A stretch of 36,279 bases of DNA from Desulfurococcaceae archaeon. Its GTDB lineage: Archaea > Thermoproteota > Thermoprotei_A > Sulfolobales > Desulfurococcaceae. The position numbers and the translations under genes were made by a program. The notes under the pieces are model-generated. The model was not told the DNA's origin. It worked only from the letters and a program-made list of their open reading frames with translations, and ran no database searches. Location of the stretch: assembly GCA_023269765.1 (NCBI GenBank), contig JAGDWH010000014.1, positions 1 through 36,279 of the forward strand. The letters run 5' to 3'. Positions 7,748 to 15,095 of the stretch are shown piece by piece; position 1 is the first letter of the stretch; every line of letters starts with the position of its first letter.

Positions 7748-8407
7748 GTGCGCAAAACAGCTCAGAAGTCCCTGGTGGTGCTTATAGAAGAGTCTTACTT
7801 GGGAAACCCCGTACTGGACAAGATTATTGGGTCGTCTAGCTCCGTACTATTTTATGGTGTTGCAGGAGCTGGAAAGACGACACTACTGCTTGCGCTAGCC
7901 AGCAACTTATGTTCACGCTACACGTGTATTTACGTTACAACAGAAGATACTGCACACTACGAGCGGGTCGCCAAAAGCCACGACAAGTACTCTAGCGCCT
8001 TATTTACTGAAGCCTACGACCTCGACTCGCTAATTAAAGTGGCACTAGCTACCGCGATGATAAAGCCGAAGTACGTGTTTGTCGATAGTATAAACGCGCC
8101 TTTCAGACTTGAAGCCATGAGCGAGGGGGCGCTGACAAAATACGCCTTTGTCGTGGGCTTACTACTAGAAGTTGCCGAAAAGACGAAAGGCAAGCTCTTC
8201 GCATCAGCGCAGGTTAGAGCTGGGGAGTCCGGTGATCTCGAGATATCGGGATCAAAAGTGCTCGACTACTACTTTGATGCCATAATAGGGGTTTTCATAG
8301 GAGATGCTGGAAAGAGGTACTTGAAGCCATTAAAGCTCCCAGAAGGGTTGCTCTTTGAGCAGTTGACATTTAGAATTACTAGCTATGGTGTTGAGTGGGT
8401 TTCATGA
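7748..8407 (+). CDS. RecA-superfamily ATPase, RadA/RadB/KaiC-like paralogue
   Basis: A 219-residue single-domain RecA-fold ATPase. The P-loop is GVAGAGKT at 37-44 and the Walker B strand is KYVFVDSINAPF (Asp near 117). ASAQVRAGESGD resembles the sensor-type strand and loop of archaeal RadA paralogues. There is no N-terminal helix-hairpin-helix domain and no KaiC second domain, so it is a short paralogue of the kind found in many Crenarchaeota. Such paralogues are thought to modulate recombination. The start GTG 7748 has no clear ribosome binding site; GTG codons at 7775 and 7778 are alternatives. The stop overlaps the CarS start as ATGA. Recombination is an inference from the family. Confidence 0.75.
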   Translation: MRKTAQKSLVVLIEESYLGNPVLDKIIGSSSSVLFYGVAGAGKTTLLLALASNLCSRYTCIYVTTEDTAHYERVAKSHDKYSSALFTEAYDLDSLIKVALATAMIKPKYVFVDSINAPFRLEAMSEGALTKYAFVVGLLLEVAEKTKGKLFASAQVRAGESGDLEISGSKVLDYYFDAIIGVFIGDAGKRYLKPLKLPEGLLFEQLTFRITSYGVEWVS

Positions 8408-8916
8408 GCATCGATGTCTTTGCGCGCTGGTTTATCAAGTACTACTTACCACCTATGATAGCTAATGCCATGCCCGTCTTGGTCAAGGGTAGTACTCCAA
8501 TAGACCGCGGAGCGCTGTTCATAGATGGCAAGCCATTACTGGGTAGTAACAAGACGTGGGAGGGCTTGTTACTGGGGTTACTCGGAGCCTACTTGTCAGG
8601 TATTGCTCTATCCGTAGCATTTGAAGACAGCGCGTTCTTAGTCATGGCACTAGGCTCGGGCTTCGCGGCACTCATGGGCGACTTGCTTGGAGCCTTTATA
8701 AAGAGGCGTCTTGGGATAAAACCGGGAGATCCTCTCGTGCCCCTTGATCAGCTCGACTTTGCTCTTTCCTCGACTATATTCTACTATTGCTTAGACGTGC
8801 CCGAGTTCGTCTCAAATCCGGGTTTCGTGGCACTAGCACTCCTGCTTATACTAGTCCTTCACATTACGACCAATTACGCAGCTTACCTAATTGGATTGAA
8901 GCAGACGAAGCTTTAA
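8404..8916 (+). CDS. carS: CDP-archaeol synthase
   Basis: CarS transfers CMP from CTP to digeranylgeranylglyceryl phosphate, forming CDP-archaeol, the precursor of archaeal phospholipid head groups, in the membrane. The 170-residue protein has four or five hydrophobic segments. It carries the family motif KPLLGSNKTWEGLLLG near residue 45, and the catalytic cytoplasmic loop GDLLGAFIKRRLGIKPGDPL (about 97-116) followed by PLDQLDFAL, both characteristic of CarS/DUF46. The ATG at 8404 overlaps the upstream stop as ATGA; the GTG at 8395 is less likely. It is co-transcribed with the RecA-like gene. The window also encodes isoprenoid-precursor enzymes for the same lipids (3248-5718), on the other strand. 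Confidence 0.92.
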   Translation: MSIDVFARWFIKYYLPPMIANAMPVLVKGSTPIDRGALFIDGKPLLGSNKTWEGLLLGLLGAYLSGIALSVAFEDSAFLVMALGSGFAALMGDLLGAFIKRRLGIKPGDPLVPLDQLDFALSSTIFYYCLDVPEFVSNPGFVALALLLILVLHITTNYAAYLIGLKQTKL

Positions 8917-8935
8917 ATTTGGTTGAGGTTTAAAA
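8911..8935 (+). promoter_or_regulatory. Two candidate TATA boxes upstream of the L44e-S27e genes
   Basis: CTTTAAAT (8911-8918) and GTTTAAAA (8928-8935) lie just at and after the CarS stop. The second predicts a transcript start near 8960 and a leader of about 23 nt to ATG 8983, which fits better. The first would give about 8943. The ribosomal-protein genes therefore probably have their own promoter in addition to read-through. Confidence 0.45.
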
Positions 8936-8982
8936 CCCGGAAATGGCATAGCCTTGAGCACAGAGCACTAGGGATCCGCAAA

Positions 8983-9273
8983 ATGGCCAAATTTCCAAAG
9001 GTCATAGTCACGTATTGCCCGAAGTGCAAAACTCACACAGAGCACAGCGTAACGATATACAAGCATGGCAAGAGAAGGAGCCTGGCAGAAGGCGAGAGAA
9101 GGTATGCCAGGAAGAAGAAAGGCTACGGCTCAAAGAGAAAGCCGGAACAAAAGAGATTTGCAAAAACAACAAAGAAAGTAGTGCTAAAGCTCAAGTGCAC
9201 GAAGTGTGGTTACATACTCCATCGAAAGGGCATTAGGCTCAAGAAAGCCGAGTTGGTCGAGGTGGCTAAGTAG
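8983..9273 (+). CDS. rpl44e: Large ribosomal subunit protein eL42 (L44e)
   Basis: The 96-residue zinc-binding, highly basic protein of the 50S subunit near the E site. It has the family start [19 protein letters not shown], a Lys/Arg-rich centre ([20 protein letters not shown]), and the second zinc pair [16 protein letters not shown]; together these give CxxC...CxxC. I chose ATG 8983, 20 codons inside the longer open frame, because L44e proteins begin next to the KFPK motif. The extra codons would overlap the promoter. S27e starts at the last base of its stop codon, the standard archaeal gene pair. Confidence 0.96.
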   Translation: MAKFPKVIVTYCPKCKTHTEHSVTIYKHGKRRSLAEGERRYARKKKGYGSKRKPEQKRFAKTTKKVVLKLKCTKCGYILHRKGIRLKKAELVEVAK

Positions 9274-9473
9274 TGAAGAAGAGGAAGATACCAATACCTA
9301 TGCCGAAAAGCCGGTTCTACAAGGTCGTGTGTAAGAACTGTGGTGCTGAAAACGTAGTCTTCAGCCACGCAACCTATAGAGCTCGGTGCAAAGTCTGTGG
9401 AATACAGATAGTCGAGCCTACTGGAGGAAGGGCCAAGATAATAAACGCTGAAATAATCGCCGAGCTTGGCTAA
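9273..9473 (+). CDS. rps27e: Small ribosomal subunit protein eS27 (S27e)
   Basis: The 66-residue 30S protein with a C4 zinc ribbon: KVVCKNCGAENVVFSH followed by RCKVCGIQIVEPTGG. Length and both CxxC pairs match the archaeal family. The start is GTG 9273, sharing one base with the L44e stop (TAGTG), with GAGGTG placed 9 nt upstream inside the L44e gene. Translation is thus coupled to L44e. Nothing unusual is seen. Confidence 0.95.
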   Translation: MKKRKIPIPMPKSRFYKVVCKNCGAENVVFSHATYRARCKVCGIQIVEPTGGRAKIINAEIIAELG

Positions 9474-9540
9474 TTCGGGTTTCTGCTCGCTTCTGAAAGC
9501 ACGTACTTAAACTACTTGAACCCCTTGCCTGCTAATTAAG

Positions 9541-9550
9541 GCTTATTAAC
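9541..9550 (+). promoter_or_regulatory. Putative TATA box for the small membrane protein gene
   Basis: GCTTATTAAC lies in the 126-nt gap after S27e. A start about 25 nt downstream (near 9574) gives a leader of about 26 nt, which includes AAGTGATTT just before ATG 9600. No hairpin or RNA gene is evident in the rest of the gap. Confidence 0.35.
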
Positions 9551-9599
9551 TCGGTGGAGTCATATCTACCCGCCGGAACATTTTGCAAAGTGATTTAAG

Positions 9600-9884
9600 A
9601 TGAGTAGAGACCAGCTTGTTGGCTGGCTTTTAGTAGTCGCGTCAATAGCAGTTATAGCAGTATATACGTGGCTGATGTGGCTTCACGAAAGCCTCTGGGT
9701 AGTGCTTGCCAAGCTCACGTTAACGGTAGCTGTAGCAGGAATCTTTGGAATACTAGCTTGGATAGGGTATACACTTGCCACGACGCCTCCACCCAAACCA
9801 ATTGAGGAAATAGAGAAAGAAATCGAAGAAGAACTAAAGAAGCTTGAGCAAGAAACTAAGCAGCAAGAAACTAAAACAGCGTAG
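9600..9884 (+). CDS. Small two-helix membrane protein with a charged C-terminal coiled coil
   Basis: I do not recognise a named family. The 94-residue protein has two hydrophobic stretches: residues about 7-27 (WLLVVASIAVIAVYTWLMWL) and 34-59 (VVLAKLTLTVAVAGIFGI onward). A proline hinge (TTPPPKP) follows, then a highly charged tail rich in Glu and Lys (EEIEKEIEEELKKLEQE), predicted to be a helix or coiled coil in the cytoplasm. The start ATG 9600 is preceded by GTGAT. It stands alone between S27e and the IorAB genes with promoter-like sequence on both sides. The pattern suggests a membrane-anchored scaffold or adaptor, but that is only inference. Confidence 0.7.
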   Translation: MSRDQLVGWLLVVASIAVIAVYTWLMWLHESLWVVLAKLTLTVAVAGIFGILAWIGYTLATTPPPKPIEEIEKEIEEELKKLEQETKQQETKTA

Positions 9885-9935
9885 CTCGCTCTAGCGGGCG
9901 ACAATACTTCGCGGCAGACAGTATCAGGAGATACT

Positions 9936-9950
9936 TCTTTTTAACTTTAA
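9936..9950 (+). promoter_or_regulatory. T-rich tract and putative TATA element upstream of iorA
   Basis: The run CTTCTTTTTAACTTTAA begins with a T-tract that could end the upstream transcript. It ends with AACTTTAA (9943-9950), a possible TATA box predicting a start near 9975 and a leader of about 17 nt to GTG 9992. The two functions overlap and cannot be separated by inspection. Confidence 0.35.
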
Positions 9951-9991
9951 GGCACGTTTCTGTCTCTCGGAAAACTGCGAGGGTCATTTCG

Positions 9992-11827
9992 GTGACCAGA
10001 ATCCTCGCACCACCTGGGACTAGATTGGCTCTCATGGGAAATGAAGCGATAGCCAGAGGCGTCTTGGAGTCGGGCATATACCTAGTTACTGGCTACCCTG
10101 GTACGCCTTCAAGCGAAGTAATCATGACACTTCAAGAATACAGCAGCCAGCTCGACGTTTACGTAGAGTGGGCTGTTAACGAAAGAGTCGCATTTGAAGT
10201 TGCCCTGGGGGCCGCGATCGGCGGCGCCCGTGCCATGGTCACCATGAAGGCCCCCGGCCTAAATGTGGCTTCAGACCCCCTTCTTTCCGCTGCTTACTCA
10301 GGTGTAGATGGTGGGCTAGTAGTCCTCGTAGCAGACGACCCAGGGCCACACACTACTCAAACGGAGCAGGATAGCCGGTGGTATGCTAAGCTAGCAAAGC
10401 TCCCAATGATATCACCCTCGAACCCTCAAGAAGCCAAAGACTACGTTAAAATAGCTGTACTACTTAGTGAAGAGCTCGGCTTACCCATTATACTGAGAAC
10501 CACTACCAGGGTTAATCACGCGGTTGGCGATGTCGTGCTGGGCGAACTTGAAAAACCACGTAAATTCAGGAGCTTCGTCAAAAACCCTGAGCGGTTTGTG
10601 CGCGCAGGCATGAAGTGGAACCTTGAGAGACACAGGTGGCTGAATAAGCAGTTGGAGCGCGTGGAGGAAGTGGCTGAAAAGTATGGACTCAATAGAGTCA
10701 TGGGAGATGGGGGCCTTTGCATAGTCACCGAAGGTGCAGCCTTCAATTACGTAGCTGAAGTCCTAGATGAGCATGGATTGAGAGCCAAGGTCGTGAAACT
10801 CGGGCTTCTCTTCCCGCTTCCCAAGAAATTTCTCACCAATGTGCTAAAGGAGTGTCGAGAAGTCGTCGTCATTGAAGAGCTAGATCCCTACTTAGAAGAA
10901 GGTATAAAAGCCGTCTTATACGACGCAGGGCTGAGCATGCCCGTTAGAGGCAAATCCACGGGACACGTTCCACTCGAGGGCGAACTGAGTAAAAGCATTG
11001 TGGCTCTCGCACTAGGCGCTACCCCGAAGAAGCGCATAATTGAGCCGCCCGAGGTACCACCGAGGCCTCCACCTCTATGTCCCGGCTGTCCCCACCGCTT
11101 TACGTTCATAGCACTTAGAAGCGCTATTTCGAGAAGGGGCTACAAACTGAGCGAGGTCCCGGTAATTGGCGACATTGGCTGCTACGCGCTAGCCGTTTAC
11201 CCACCCATAGGCATGCTCTGGACGGAACACAGCATGGGAGCAAGCATATCTATGGCTATGGGGCTCAAGGTTAGTGGACATGAAAAGCCCGTAGTTGCCG
11301 TAATTGGCGACTCGACGTTTTACCACGGCGGCATTCAGTCGCTTATAGAAGCCGTAAACAAGCGCGTAGACTTATTAGTACTCATTCTGGACAATGGAGT
11401 AGTTGCAATGACAGGTCATCAATCAACCCCGGCTTGGGAGACTAGCGAAACGGGAAGGCGACTGAAGCCTGTTTACATTGAAAAGCTCGTTGAAGCGATT
11501 GGCCCAGATAGAGTCGCCGTAGTTGACTCCTACAACCTAGATGAGCTCACCAAAGTAGTAGAGGACTTCCTAGACATGCCGGGAGTTAAGGTTATTGTAT
11601 CGAGGCATCCATGTGCCCTCTTAGAAGCCAGATTAAGAGGTGTTAAAAACAGATACACAGTCGAATTAGAGCTGTGCATGGGCTGTAGGGCGTGCATTGC
11701 CGCAACGGGCTGCCCCGCTATATACATGGAGTCGGGCAAGGCGCACATTATAGTTGAAGACTGCAATGGATGTGGTCTCTGTGCTCGCTTCTGCCCGTAT
11801 GGAGCTATCAAGCCTACTGGTGGTTAG
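9992..11827 (+). CDS. iorA: Indolepyruvate:ferredoxin oxidoreductase, alpha subunit
   Basis: IorA with IorB oxidatively decarboxylates aryl pyruvates (from transaminated aromatic amino acids) to aryl-acetyl-CoA, reducing ferredoxin. This is a peptide-fermentation enzyme of hyperthermophilic archaea. The 611-residue protein has an N-terminal pyrimidine-binding domain (YLVTGYPGTPSSEVI near residue 30). The thiamine-diphosphate domain follows, with PLCPGCPHR, VIGDIGCYAL and GDSTFYHGG ending in ILDNGVVAMTGHQ. At the C-terminus are two [4Fe-4S] ferredoxin motifs: CMGCRAC with GCPAI, and CNGCGLCARFCPYGAI. Length matches the family. The start GTG 9992 is preceded by GAGGGTCATT. IorB starts 2 nt after the stop. 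Confidence 0.95.
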   Translation: MTRILAPPGTRLALMGNEAIARGVLESGIYLVTGYPGTPSSEVIMTLQEYSSQLDVYVEWAVNERVAFEVALGAAIGGARAMVTMKAPGLNVASDPLLSAAYSGVDGGLVVLVADDPGPHTTQTEQDSRWYAKLAKLPMISPSNPQEAKDYVKIAVLLSEELGLPIILRTTTRVNHAVGDVVLGELEKPRKFRSFVKNPERFVRAGMKWNLERHRWLNKQLERVEEVAEKYGLNRVMGDGGLCIVTEGAAFNYVAEVLDEHGLRAKVVKLGLLFPLPKKFLTNVLKECREVVVIEELDPYLEEGIKAVLYDAGLSMPVRGKSTGHVPLEGELSKSIVALALGATPKKRIIEPPEVPPRPPPLCPGCPHRFTFIALRSAISRRGYKLSEVPVIGDIGCYALAVYPPIGMLWTEHSMGASISMAMGLKVSGHEKPVVAVIGDSTFYHGGIQSLIEAVNKRVDLLVLILDNGVVAMTGHQSTPAWETSETGRRLKPVYIEKLVEAIGPDRVAVVDSYNLDELTKVVEDFLDMPGVKVIVSRHPCALLEARLRGVKNRYTVELELCMGCRACIAATGCPAIYMESGKAHIIVEDCNGCGLCARFCPYGAIKPTGG

Positions 11828-11829
11828 GA

Positions 11830-12438
11830 GTGAAGACAGTGAACATCCTAGTGGCATCCGTTGGGGGGCAGGGAGGCTTAACGCTTGCCAGGGTTATTGC
11901 TGAAGCGGCCGTTATCTCGGGGATGAGCGTTAGAACTGGCGAAATTCTTGGAATGGCTCAAAGGTATGGCAGCGTTGTTAGCTACATCAGACTCGGCGAG
12001 AAAGTGTTATCTCCCCTTTTTTCCGAGGGAGAGGCCGACTACCTGCTTGGACTAGAGCTATTTGAGGCCGCCCGAAACCTAAGCTACCTCTCACCACAGG
12101 GCCTTGCTATACTAGCCGATGAGTATAGGCCCCCTCTGCAGGCAAGTCTCTCAGGTAAGCAGTACACGAAGAGCGAGTTGATAGCCAAGATAAGGTCCAT
12201 TGTACATAACACCATAGTAGTTCCAGCAAGGAGCATTGCCCTAAGCTCAGCTGGTACTCCAAGGGCCATAAACATGGTGTTACTCGGCGTCTTAAACGCC
12301 AAAACCAACCTTTTTAGCGAAGACGCGGTAGTAAAAGCCATTAGTGAAGTCTTAGCAGGCAGAGCGCGAGAAGCCTCTATAAGCGCGTATAGAGCAGGCG
12401 TGCTCTACGCTCAACAAGCCCTGCGACTCCCGTTCTAA
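11830..12438 (+). CDS. iorB: Indolepyruvate:ferredoxin oxidoreductase, beta subunit
   Basis: The gamma-type (POR/KOR gamma-like) domain partner of IorA; 202 residues. It begins NILVASVGGQGGLTLARVIA (GGQG motif), followed by ISGMSVRTGEILGMAQRYGS and VVSYIRLGE, both typical of IorB. The rest is the usual Rossmann-like gamma domain. I chose GTG 11830, preceded by GGTGGTT and starting right after the iorA stop; a second GTG at 11839 also has a good site (GGAGTGA). The longer frame reaching back into iorA is not supported. IorA and IorB together form the complete enzyme, so the pathway needs nothing else here but ferredoxin and CoA. Confidence 0.94.
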   Translation: MKTVNILVASVGGQGGLTLARVIAEAAVISGMSVRTGEILGMAQRYGSVVSYIRLGEKVLSPLFSEGEADYLLGLELFEAARNLSYLSPQGLAILADEYRPPLQASLSGKQYTKSELIAKIRSIVHNTIVVPARSIALSSAGTPRAINMVLLGVLNAKTNLFSEDAVVKAISEVLAGRAREASISAYRAGVLYAQQALRLPF

Positions 12439-12639
12439 TTTGGGTATTATCTTGAGTATTGGGCTATTGGCGGGCTATATGCTCGCTAAAAACCCTAGAA
12501 GAAGTTCTCTGCCCACTATAGAGTGGCAACGCCTCGTAGTAGTAGGGACTTAGAGAATGCTCGTGGACGATTTGTAAAGCTCCCGCGGAAGGGCTGTACT
12601 AAGCTAGTTTCAGTTTCGCGTTACCTCGAAACCGGGTTT
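12439..12639. other. 201-nt gap between convergent iorB and the zinc-binding protein gene
   Basis: I see no coding sequence, tRNA or clear snoRNA motif here. Near the right edge the plus strand reads CGAAACCGGGTTTTTAATAG (12627-12646). It resembles an archaeal BRE/TATA arrangement, or a T-tract for an iorB terminator, but no plus-strand gene follows it. An open frame crossing the gap on the plus strand is antisense to the minus gene and looks non-coding. Confidence 0.4.
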
Positions 12640-12912
12640 TTAATAGCTATATATTCTCACGCTTGCCTTGCACAGCCTGAAGTACGGCCTCACGCACTTT
12701 CTCGTCGGCTCTACCTTGAAGTAGACCTTTTGCACTTGCTTGCTCAAGTCCAAGTAACCTACAGAGCTCTTGGCGAGTTCAATGTTACACATACCTGGGT
12801 GCGTTCTACAGAAATCTTCACACGACTTTGCGAGCTCTTCACTCTCGTAGAGCAGTCCACATATTCCACAAGCATAGTACTTAAGCCCATCTACTTCAAC
12901 TATATAGACCAT
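12640..12912 (-). CDS. Small C2H2/C4-type zinc-binding protein
   Basis: A 90-residue protein with VDGLKYYACGICGLLYES followed by a helix, then CEDFCRTHPGMC. The spacing C15-x2-C18-x12-C31-x3-C35-x2-H38-x3-C42 points to a compact zinc finger. Similar small CxxCGLxY...CExxCxxH proteins are widespread in archaea; their function is unknown. The C-terminal half (about 50-90) is less conserved in appearance and rich in aromatic and basic residues. The start ATG 12912 is preceded by GGCTGAT. A TATA box at 12962-12969 on the minus strand (TTATATCC) predicts a leader of about 25 nt. DNA or RNA binding is plausible but unproven. Confidence 0.7.
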   Translation of the reverse strand: MVYIVEVDGLKYYACGICGLLYESEELAKSCEDFCRTHPGMCNIELAKSSVGYLDLSKQVQKVYFKVEPTRKCVRPYFRLCKASVRIYSY

Positions 12913-12971
12913 GTGAATCAGCCTGCCTGGAGCCCCGCCCGGGTTAGACTAATTTTACCAGGGATATAAGA

Positions 12972-13025
12972 GCGTCAGAACCTGGCTTTTCTTCACTCAT
13001 CTGCGTTCGGACTCTTCATCACGCC
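12972..13025 (-). ncRNA. Candidate C/D box sRNA (2'-O-methylation guide)
   Basis: On the minus strand from 13025 the sequence is GGC-GTGATGA (box C, 13022-13016), then a 12-nt guide AGAGTCCGAACG. Next comes CAGA (weak box D', 13003-13000), TGAGTGA (weak box C', 12999-12993), a 14-nt guide AGAAAAGCCAGGTT, and CTGA (box D, 12978-12975). It ends CGC, which pairs with the GCG before box C as the terminal stem. Size (about 54 nt) and spacing fit archaeal C/D sRNAs. A TATA box at 13049-13056 places transcription start within about 1 nt of the expected 5' end. By the box-D-plus-five rule the targets would be the U of AACCU and the C of CGUUC in rRNA or tRNA. C' and D' are imperfect. Confidence 0.6.
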
Positions 13026-13029
13026 ATTA

Positions 13030-13056
13030 CTTATTAGCACGAGGGGGCTTATTATA
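13030..13056. promoter_or_regulatory. Back-to-back TATA boxes for the C/D sRNA (minus) and the amidotransferase (plus)
   Basis: The minus-strand box TATAATAA (13056-13049) predicts transcription from about 13024, matching the sRNA 5' end. The plus-strand box CTTATTAG (13030-13037) predicts a start near 13062 and a very short leader before ATG 13069. The two boxes face each other, with the plus box inside the minus core promoter. Positions are inferred from spacing. Confidence 0.45.
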
Positions 13057-13068
13057 CGGGGGGTCTGC

Positions 13069-13905
13069 ATGTGCAGGATTTTAGCACTAAGTGCTTCCGA
13101 GATAAGCTACGAGTTGCTGAAGAACATAGTTGACGCCTTTGTAAAGAGTAACGAGCACGACCCCTACTTATCTAAGCTGACAGGAAAGTCTCCGGCATCT
13201 CACGATGATGGCTGGGGTCTTGCGGCTGCTGGATTGGTTGGTGGGAGCCCCACAATAGCTTGGTACAAGTCCGTTGAACCCATATTCTATGAGTCCTCGA
13301 AGCGCATCCTTGAGCTATATACTAAGAGGATCTCGAGCTACGACACCTTGTACTTCGTAGTACACGCGAGAAAAGCCTCGAGAAGAGAGCCGTACGGCAT
13401 TGAGTACGCGCACCCATTCATGAGGGCTTCCGAACAGGGGATTGCGTGGTTTGTCCACAATGGGGGAGCGGACAAGAAGGCTCTTGCGGAGAAGCTCGGA
13501 GTCAATCCATGGCTTCGCGTGGACTCGGAACTGCTTGGGTACTACATAATGGATAGCGTGTTGTCGTGCACGGATGCTGGTAGGAGCGTTGATGACTGCG
13601 TAGTAGAGGCCTATTCGAGCGCTAAGCACTACGTTGTCAAGGGAAGCGCGCTCAATACTGCACTACTGCTACTATATGAAGAAAGGCCCTATCTCTATGT
13701 GAGCTACTGGGTTAATGAACCTGCGTCTAAACTACATGAAGAGTACTACTCGTACATAGCACTCAACCGGAATAATGCTGTGCTCGCCGGTTCTATTTCA
13801 ATTAAAGACTATCTACCAGCAGACGTGTCGGATAAAGTCGTGTTCTTGGAGCATGGAGTTTACAGGCTAGAGCCGGGTAGAATTACTAAGCTGTCTGGAC
13901 TATAA
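13069..13905 (+). CDS. Class II glutamine amidotransferase (YafJ-like, Ntn hydrolase)
   Basis: A 278-residue single-domain amidotransferase that would release ammonia from glutamine using an N-terminal Cys nucleophile exposed by removal of Met (MCRILALS). Conserved elements are SHDDGWGLAA (around 45-54), VVHARKASRREP, AHPFM and WFVHNGGA, which form the glutamine-binding pocket. No synthase domain is fused and no acceptor enzyme is obvious beside it, so the ammonia acceptor is unknown. The start ATG 13069 is fixed by the catalytic Cys2. The next gene, an ATP-NAD-kinase-like protein, follows after 14 nt and is probably in the same transcript. Confidence 0.87.
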   Translation: MCRILALSASEISYELLKNIVDAFVKSNEHDPYLSKLTGKSPASHDDGWGLAAAGLVGGSPTIAWYKSVEPIFYESSKRILELYTKRISSYDTLYFVVHARKASRREPYGIEYAHPFMRASEQGIAWFVHNGGADKKALAEKLGVNPWLRVDSELLGYYIMDSVLSCTDAGRSVDDCVVEAYSSAKHYVVKGSALNTALLLLYEERPYLYVSYWVNEPASKLHEEYYSYIALNRNNAVLAGSISIKDYLPADVSDKVVFLEHGVYRLEPGRITKLSGL

Positions 13906-13919
13906 TGGGGCAGTAGACG

Positions 13920-15044
13920 TTGAGCGGCAAAGTCATTGGGTTTATAGTTAACCCCATTGCAGGCATGGGGGGTAGCGTTGGGCTTAAGGGCACTGATGGC
14001 GATGCTTACTTTGAAGCACTAAGGCGCGGGGCAAGGCCAGTTGCACCGTACAGGGCGCTCGAGTTCTTAAATAGCATTAACATTAAAGACTTTAGCATGG
14101 TTTCTGCGCCAGGTGTGATGGGTGCTGATATAGTCAAGAAGAGTGCCGTGAGAGAGCTTCTTGGTGCTGTTATTGGTGAAATAGGTGGCGTGACATCTAG
14201 AGAAGACACTATAAGAATCGCCAAAGAGATGTCTAAAGCAGTAGACTTGCTGGTTTTCGTCGGCGGCGATGGAACAGCCCGCGACGTGTATGAAGCAGTG
14301 GGGCAGTCCGTGCCCGTTATCGGCGTGCCGAGCGGCGTGAAGGTATACAGTGCAGTTTTCGCCGTAAACCCGTTTTCGGCCGCGAAACTTCTAGAACACT
14401 TCTTGCGCGGCGAGACCAAGCTCGTGGAGAGAGAAGTCGTCGATGCAAACGAAGACGCGATTAGGAGGGATAAAATCGAGATACGGGTTTATGGCTACAT
14501 GCTTGTGCCTGTATACGAGGGGCTTTTGCAAGAATCTAAAACACTCTACACAAGTGCTGACGAGGAGGGGGCTAAACTGGCAATTGCTAAGTATGTCGTC
14601 GAAAACATGGAGCCGGGGGTGCCGTACATTCTTGGACCCGGCACGACTGTTAAAGCTATATGCAACCTACTTAACCTGCCATGCACGCTACTTGGTGTCG
14701 ACGTTATATTAAATGGGCAACTGCTAGTTAAAGACGCGTGGGAAAAGAGCCTCCTAGAAGTCCTCGAGAAGTACAAAAAAGCGAGAATAGTAGTTACGCC
14801 CATAGGCAAGCAAGGATTTATCTTTGGAAGGGGCAATCAGCAGATATCTCCGCGGATAATTAGGCTCGTAGGGCGCGACAACATATTAGTAGTTGCGACG
14901 AGGAGCAAAATCGAGGAGCTTGGGTATTTGCTAGTAGACACTGGGGACCGCGACGTTGACGACTACTTGAGCGGCTACATCAGGGTCTTAGTGGACTATA
15001 ATACGTACGTTGTAAAGCGTGTAGTATCGCAGCCCATTGACTAA
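13920..15044 (+). CDS. ATP-NAD kinase-like protein (COG3199 type)
   Basis: A 374-residue protein with the diacylglycerol/NAD-kinase fold. GFIVNPIAGMGGSVGLKGTD forms the N-terminal nucleotide region, LLVFVGGDGTARDVYEAV holds the GGDGT signature (115-119), and VIGVPSGVKVYSAVFA and YILGPGTTVKAI are further family motifs. The group is annotated as ATP-NAD kinase family, but it is distinct from the canonical NadK, and its substrate is not established. The start TTG 13920 is the first available codon and has only a weak site (GGGGCAG). It is linked to the glutamine amidotransferase gene, so a shared pathway is possible but unknown. Confidence 0.8.
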   Translation: MSGKVIGFIVNPIAGMGGSVGLKGTDGDAYFEALRRGARPVAPYRALEFLNSINIKDFSMVSAPGVMGADIVKKSAVRELLGAVIGEIGGVTSREDTIRIAKEMSKAVDLLVFVGGDGTARDVYEAVGQSVPVIGVPSGVKVYSAVFAVNPFSAAKLLEHFLRGETKLVEREVVDANEDAIRRDKIEIRVYGYMLVPVYEGLLQESKTLYTSADEEGAKLAIAKYVVENMEPGVPYILGPGTTVKAICNLLNLPCTLLGVDVILNGQLLVKDAWEKSLLEVLEKYKKARIVVTPIGKQGFIFGRGNQQISPRIIRLVGRDNILVVATRSKIEELGYLLVDTGDRDVDDYLSGYIRVLVDYNTYVVKRVVSQPID

Positions 15045-15051
15045 GACTAAA

Positions 15052-15059
15052 CTATTTAA
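15052..15059 (+). promoter_or_regulatory. Putative TATA box for aIF5A
   Basis: CTATTTAA lies 8 nt after the upstream stop. A start near 15084 would leave a 12-nt leader containing part of the GGTGGTG ribosome binding site before TTG 15096. aIF5A may therefore be transcribed independently of the two genes before it. Confidence 0.45.
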
Positions 15060-15095
15060 GAGCAATGGAACTAGTTAGAAGGGTGGTGGTGCATT

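Noticed and set aside
8923..8982. Longer L44e start
   Set aside because: Adds 20 residues not found in the family and lies in the promoter; family N-termini start at the KFPK motif.
12523..12969. Open plus-strand frame of 148 codons across the gap and the zinc-binding protein gene
   Set aside because: Antisense to a gene with a clear Cys/His motif. The frame has no family features and no promoter at its start.
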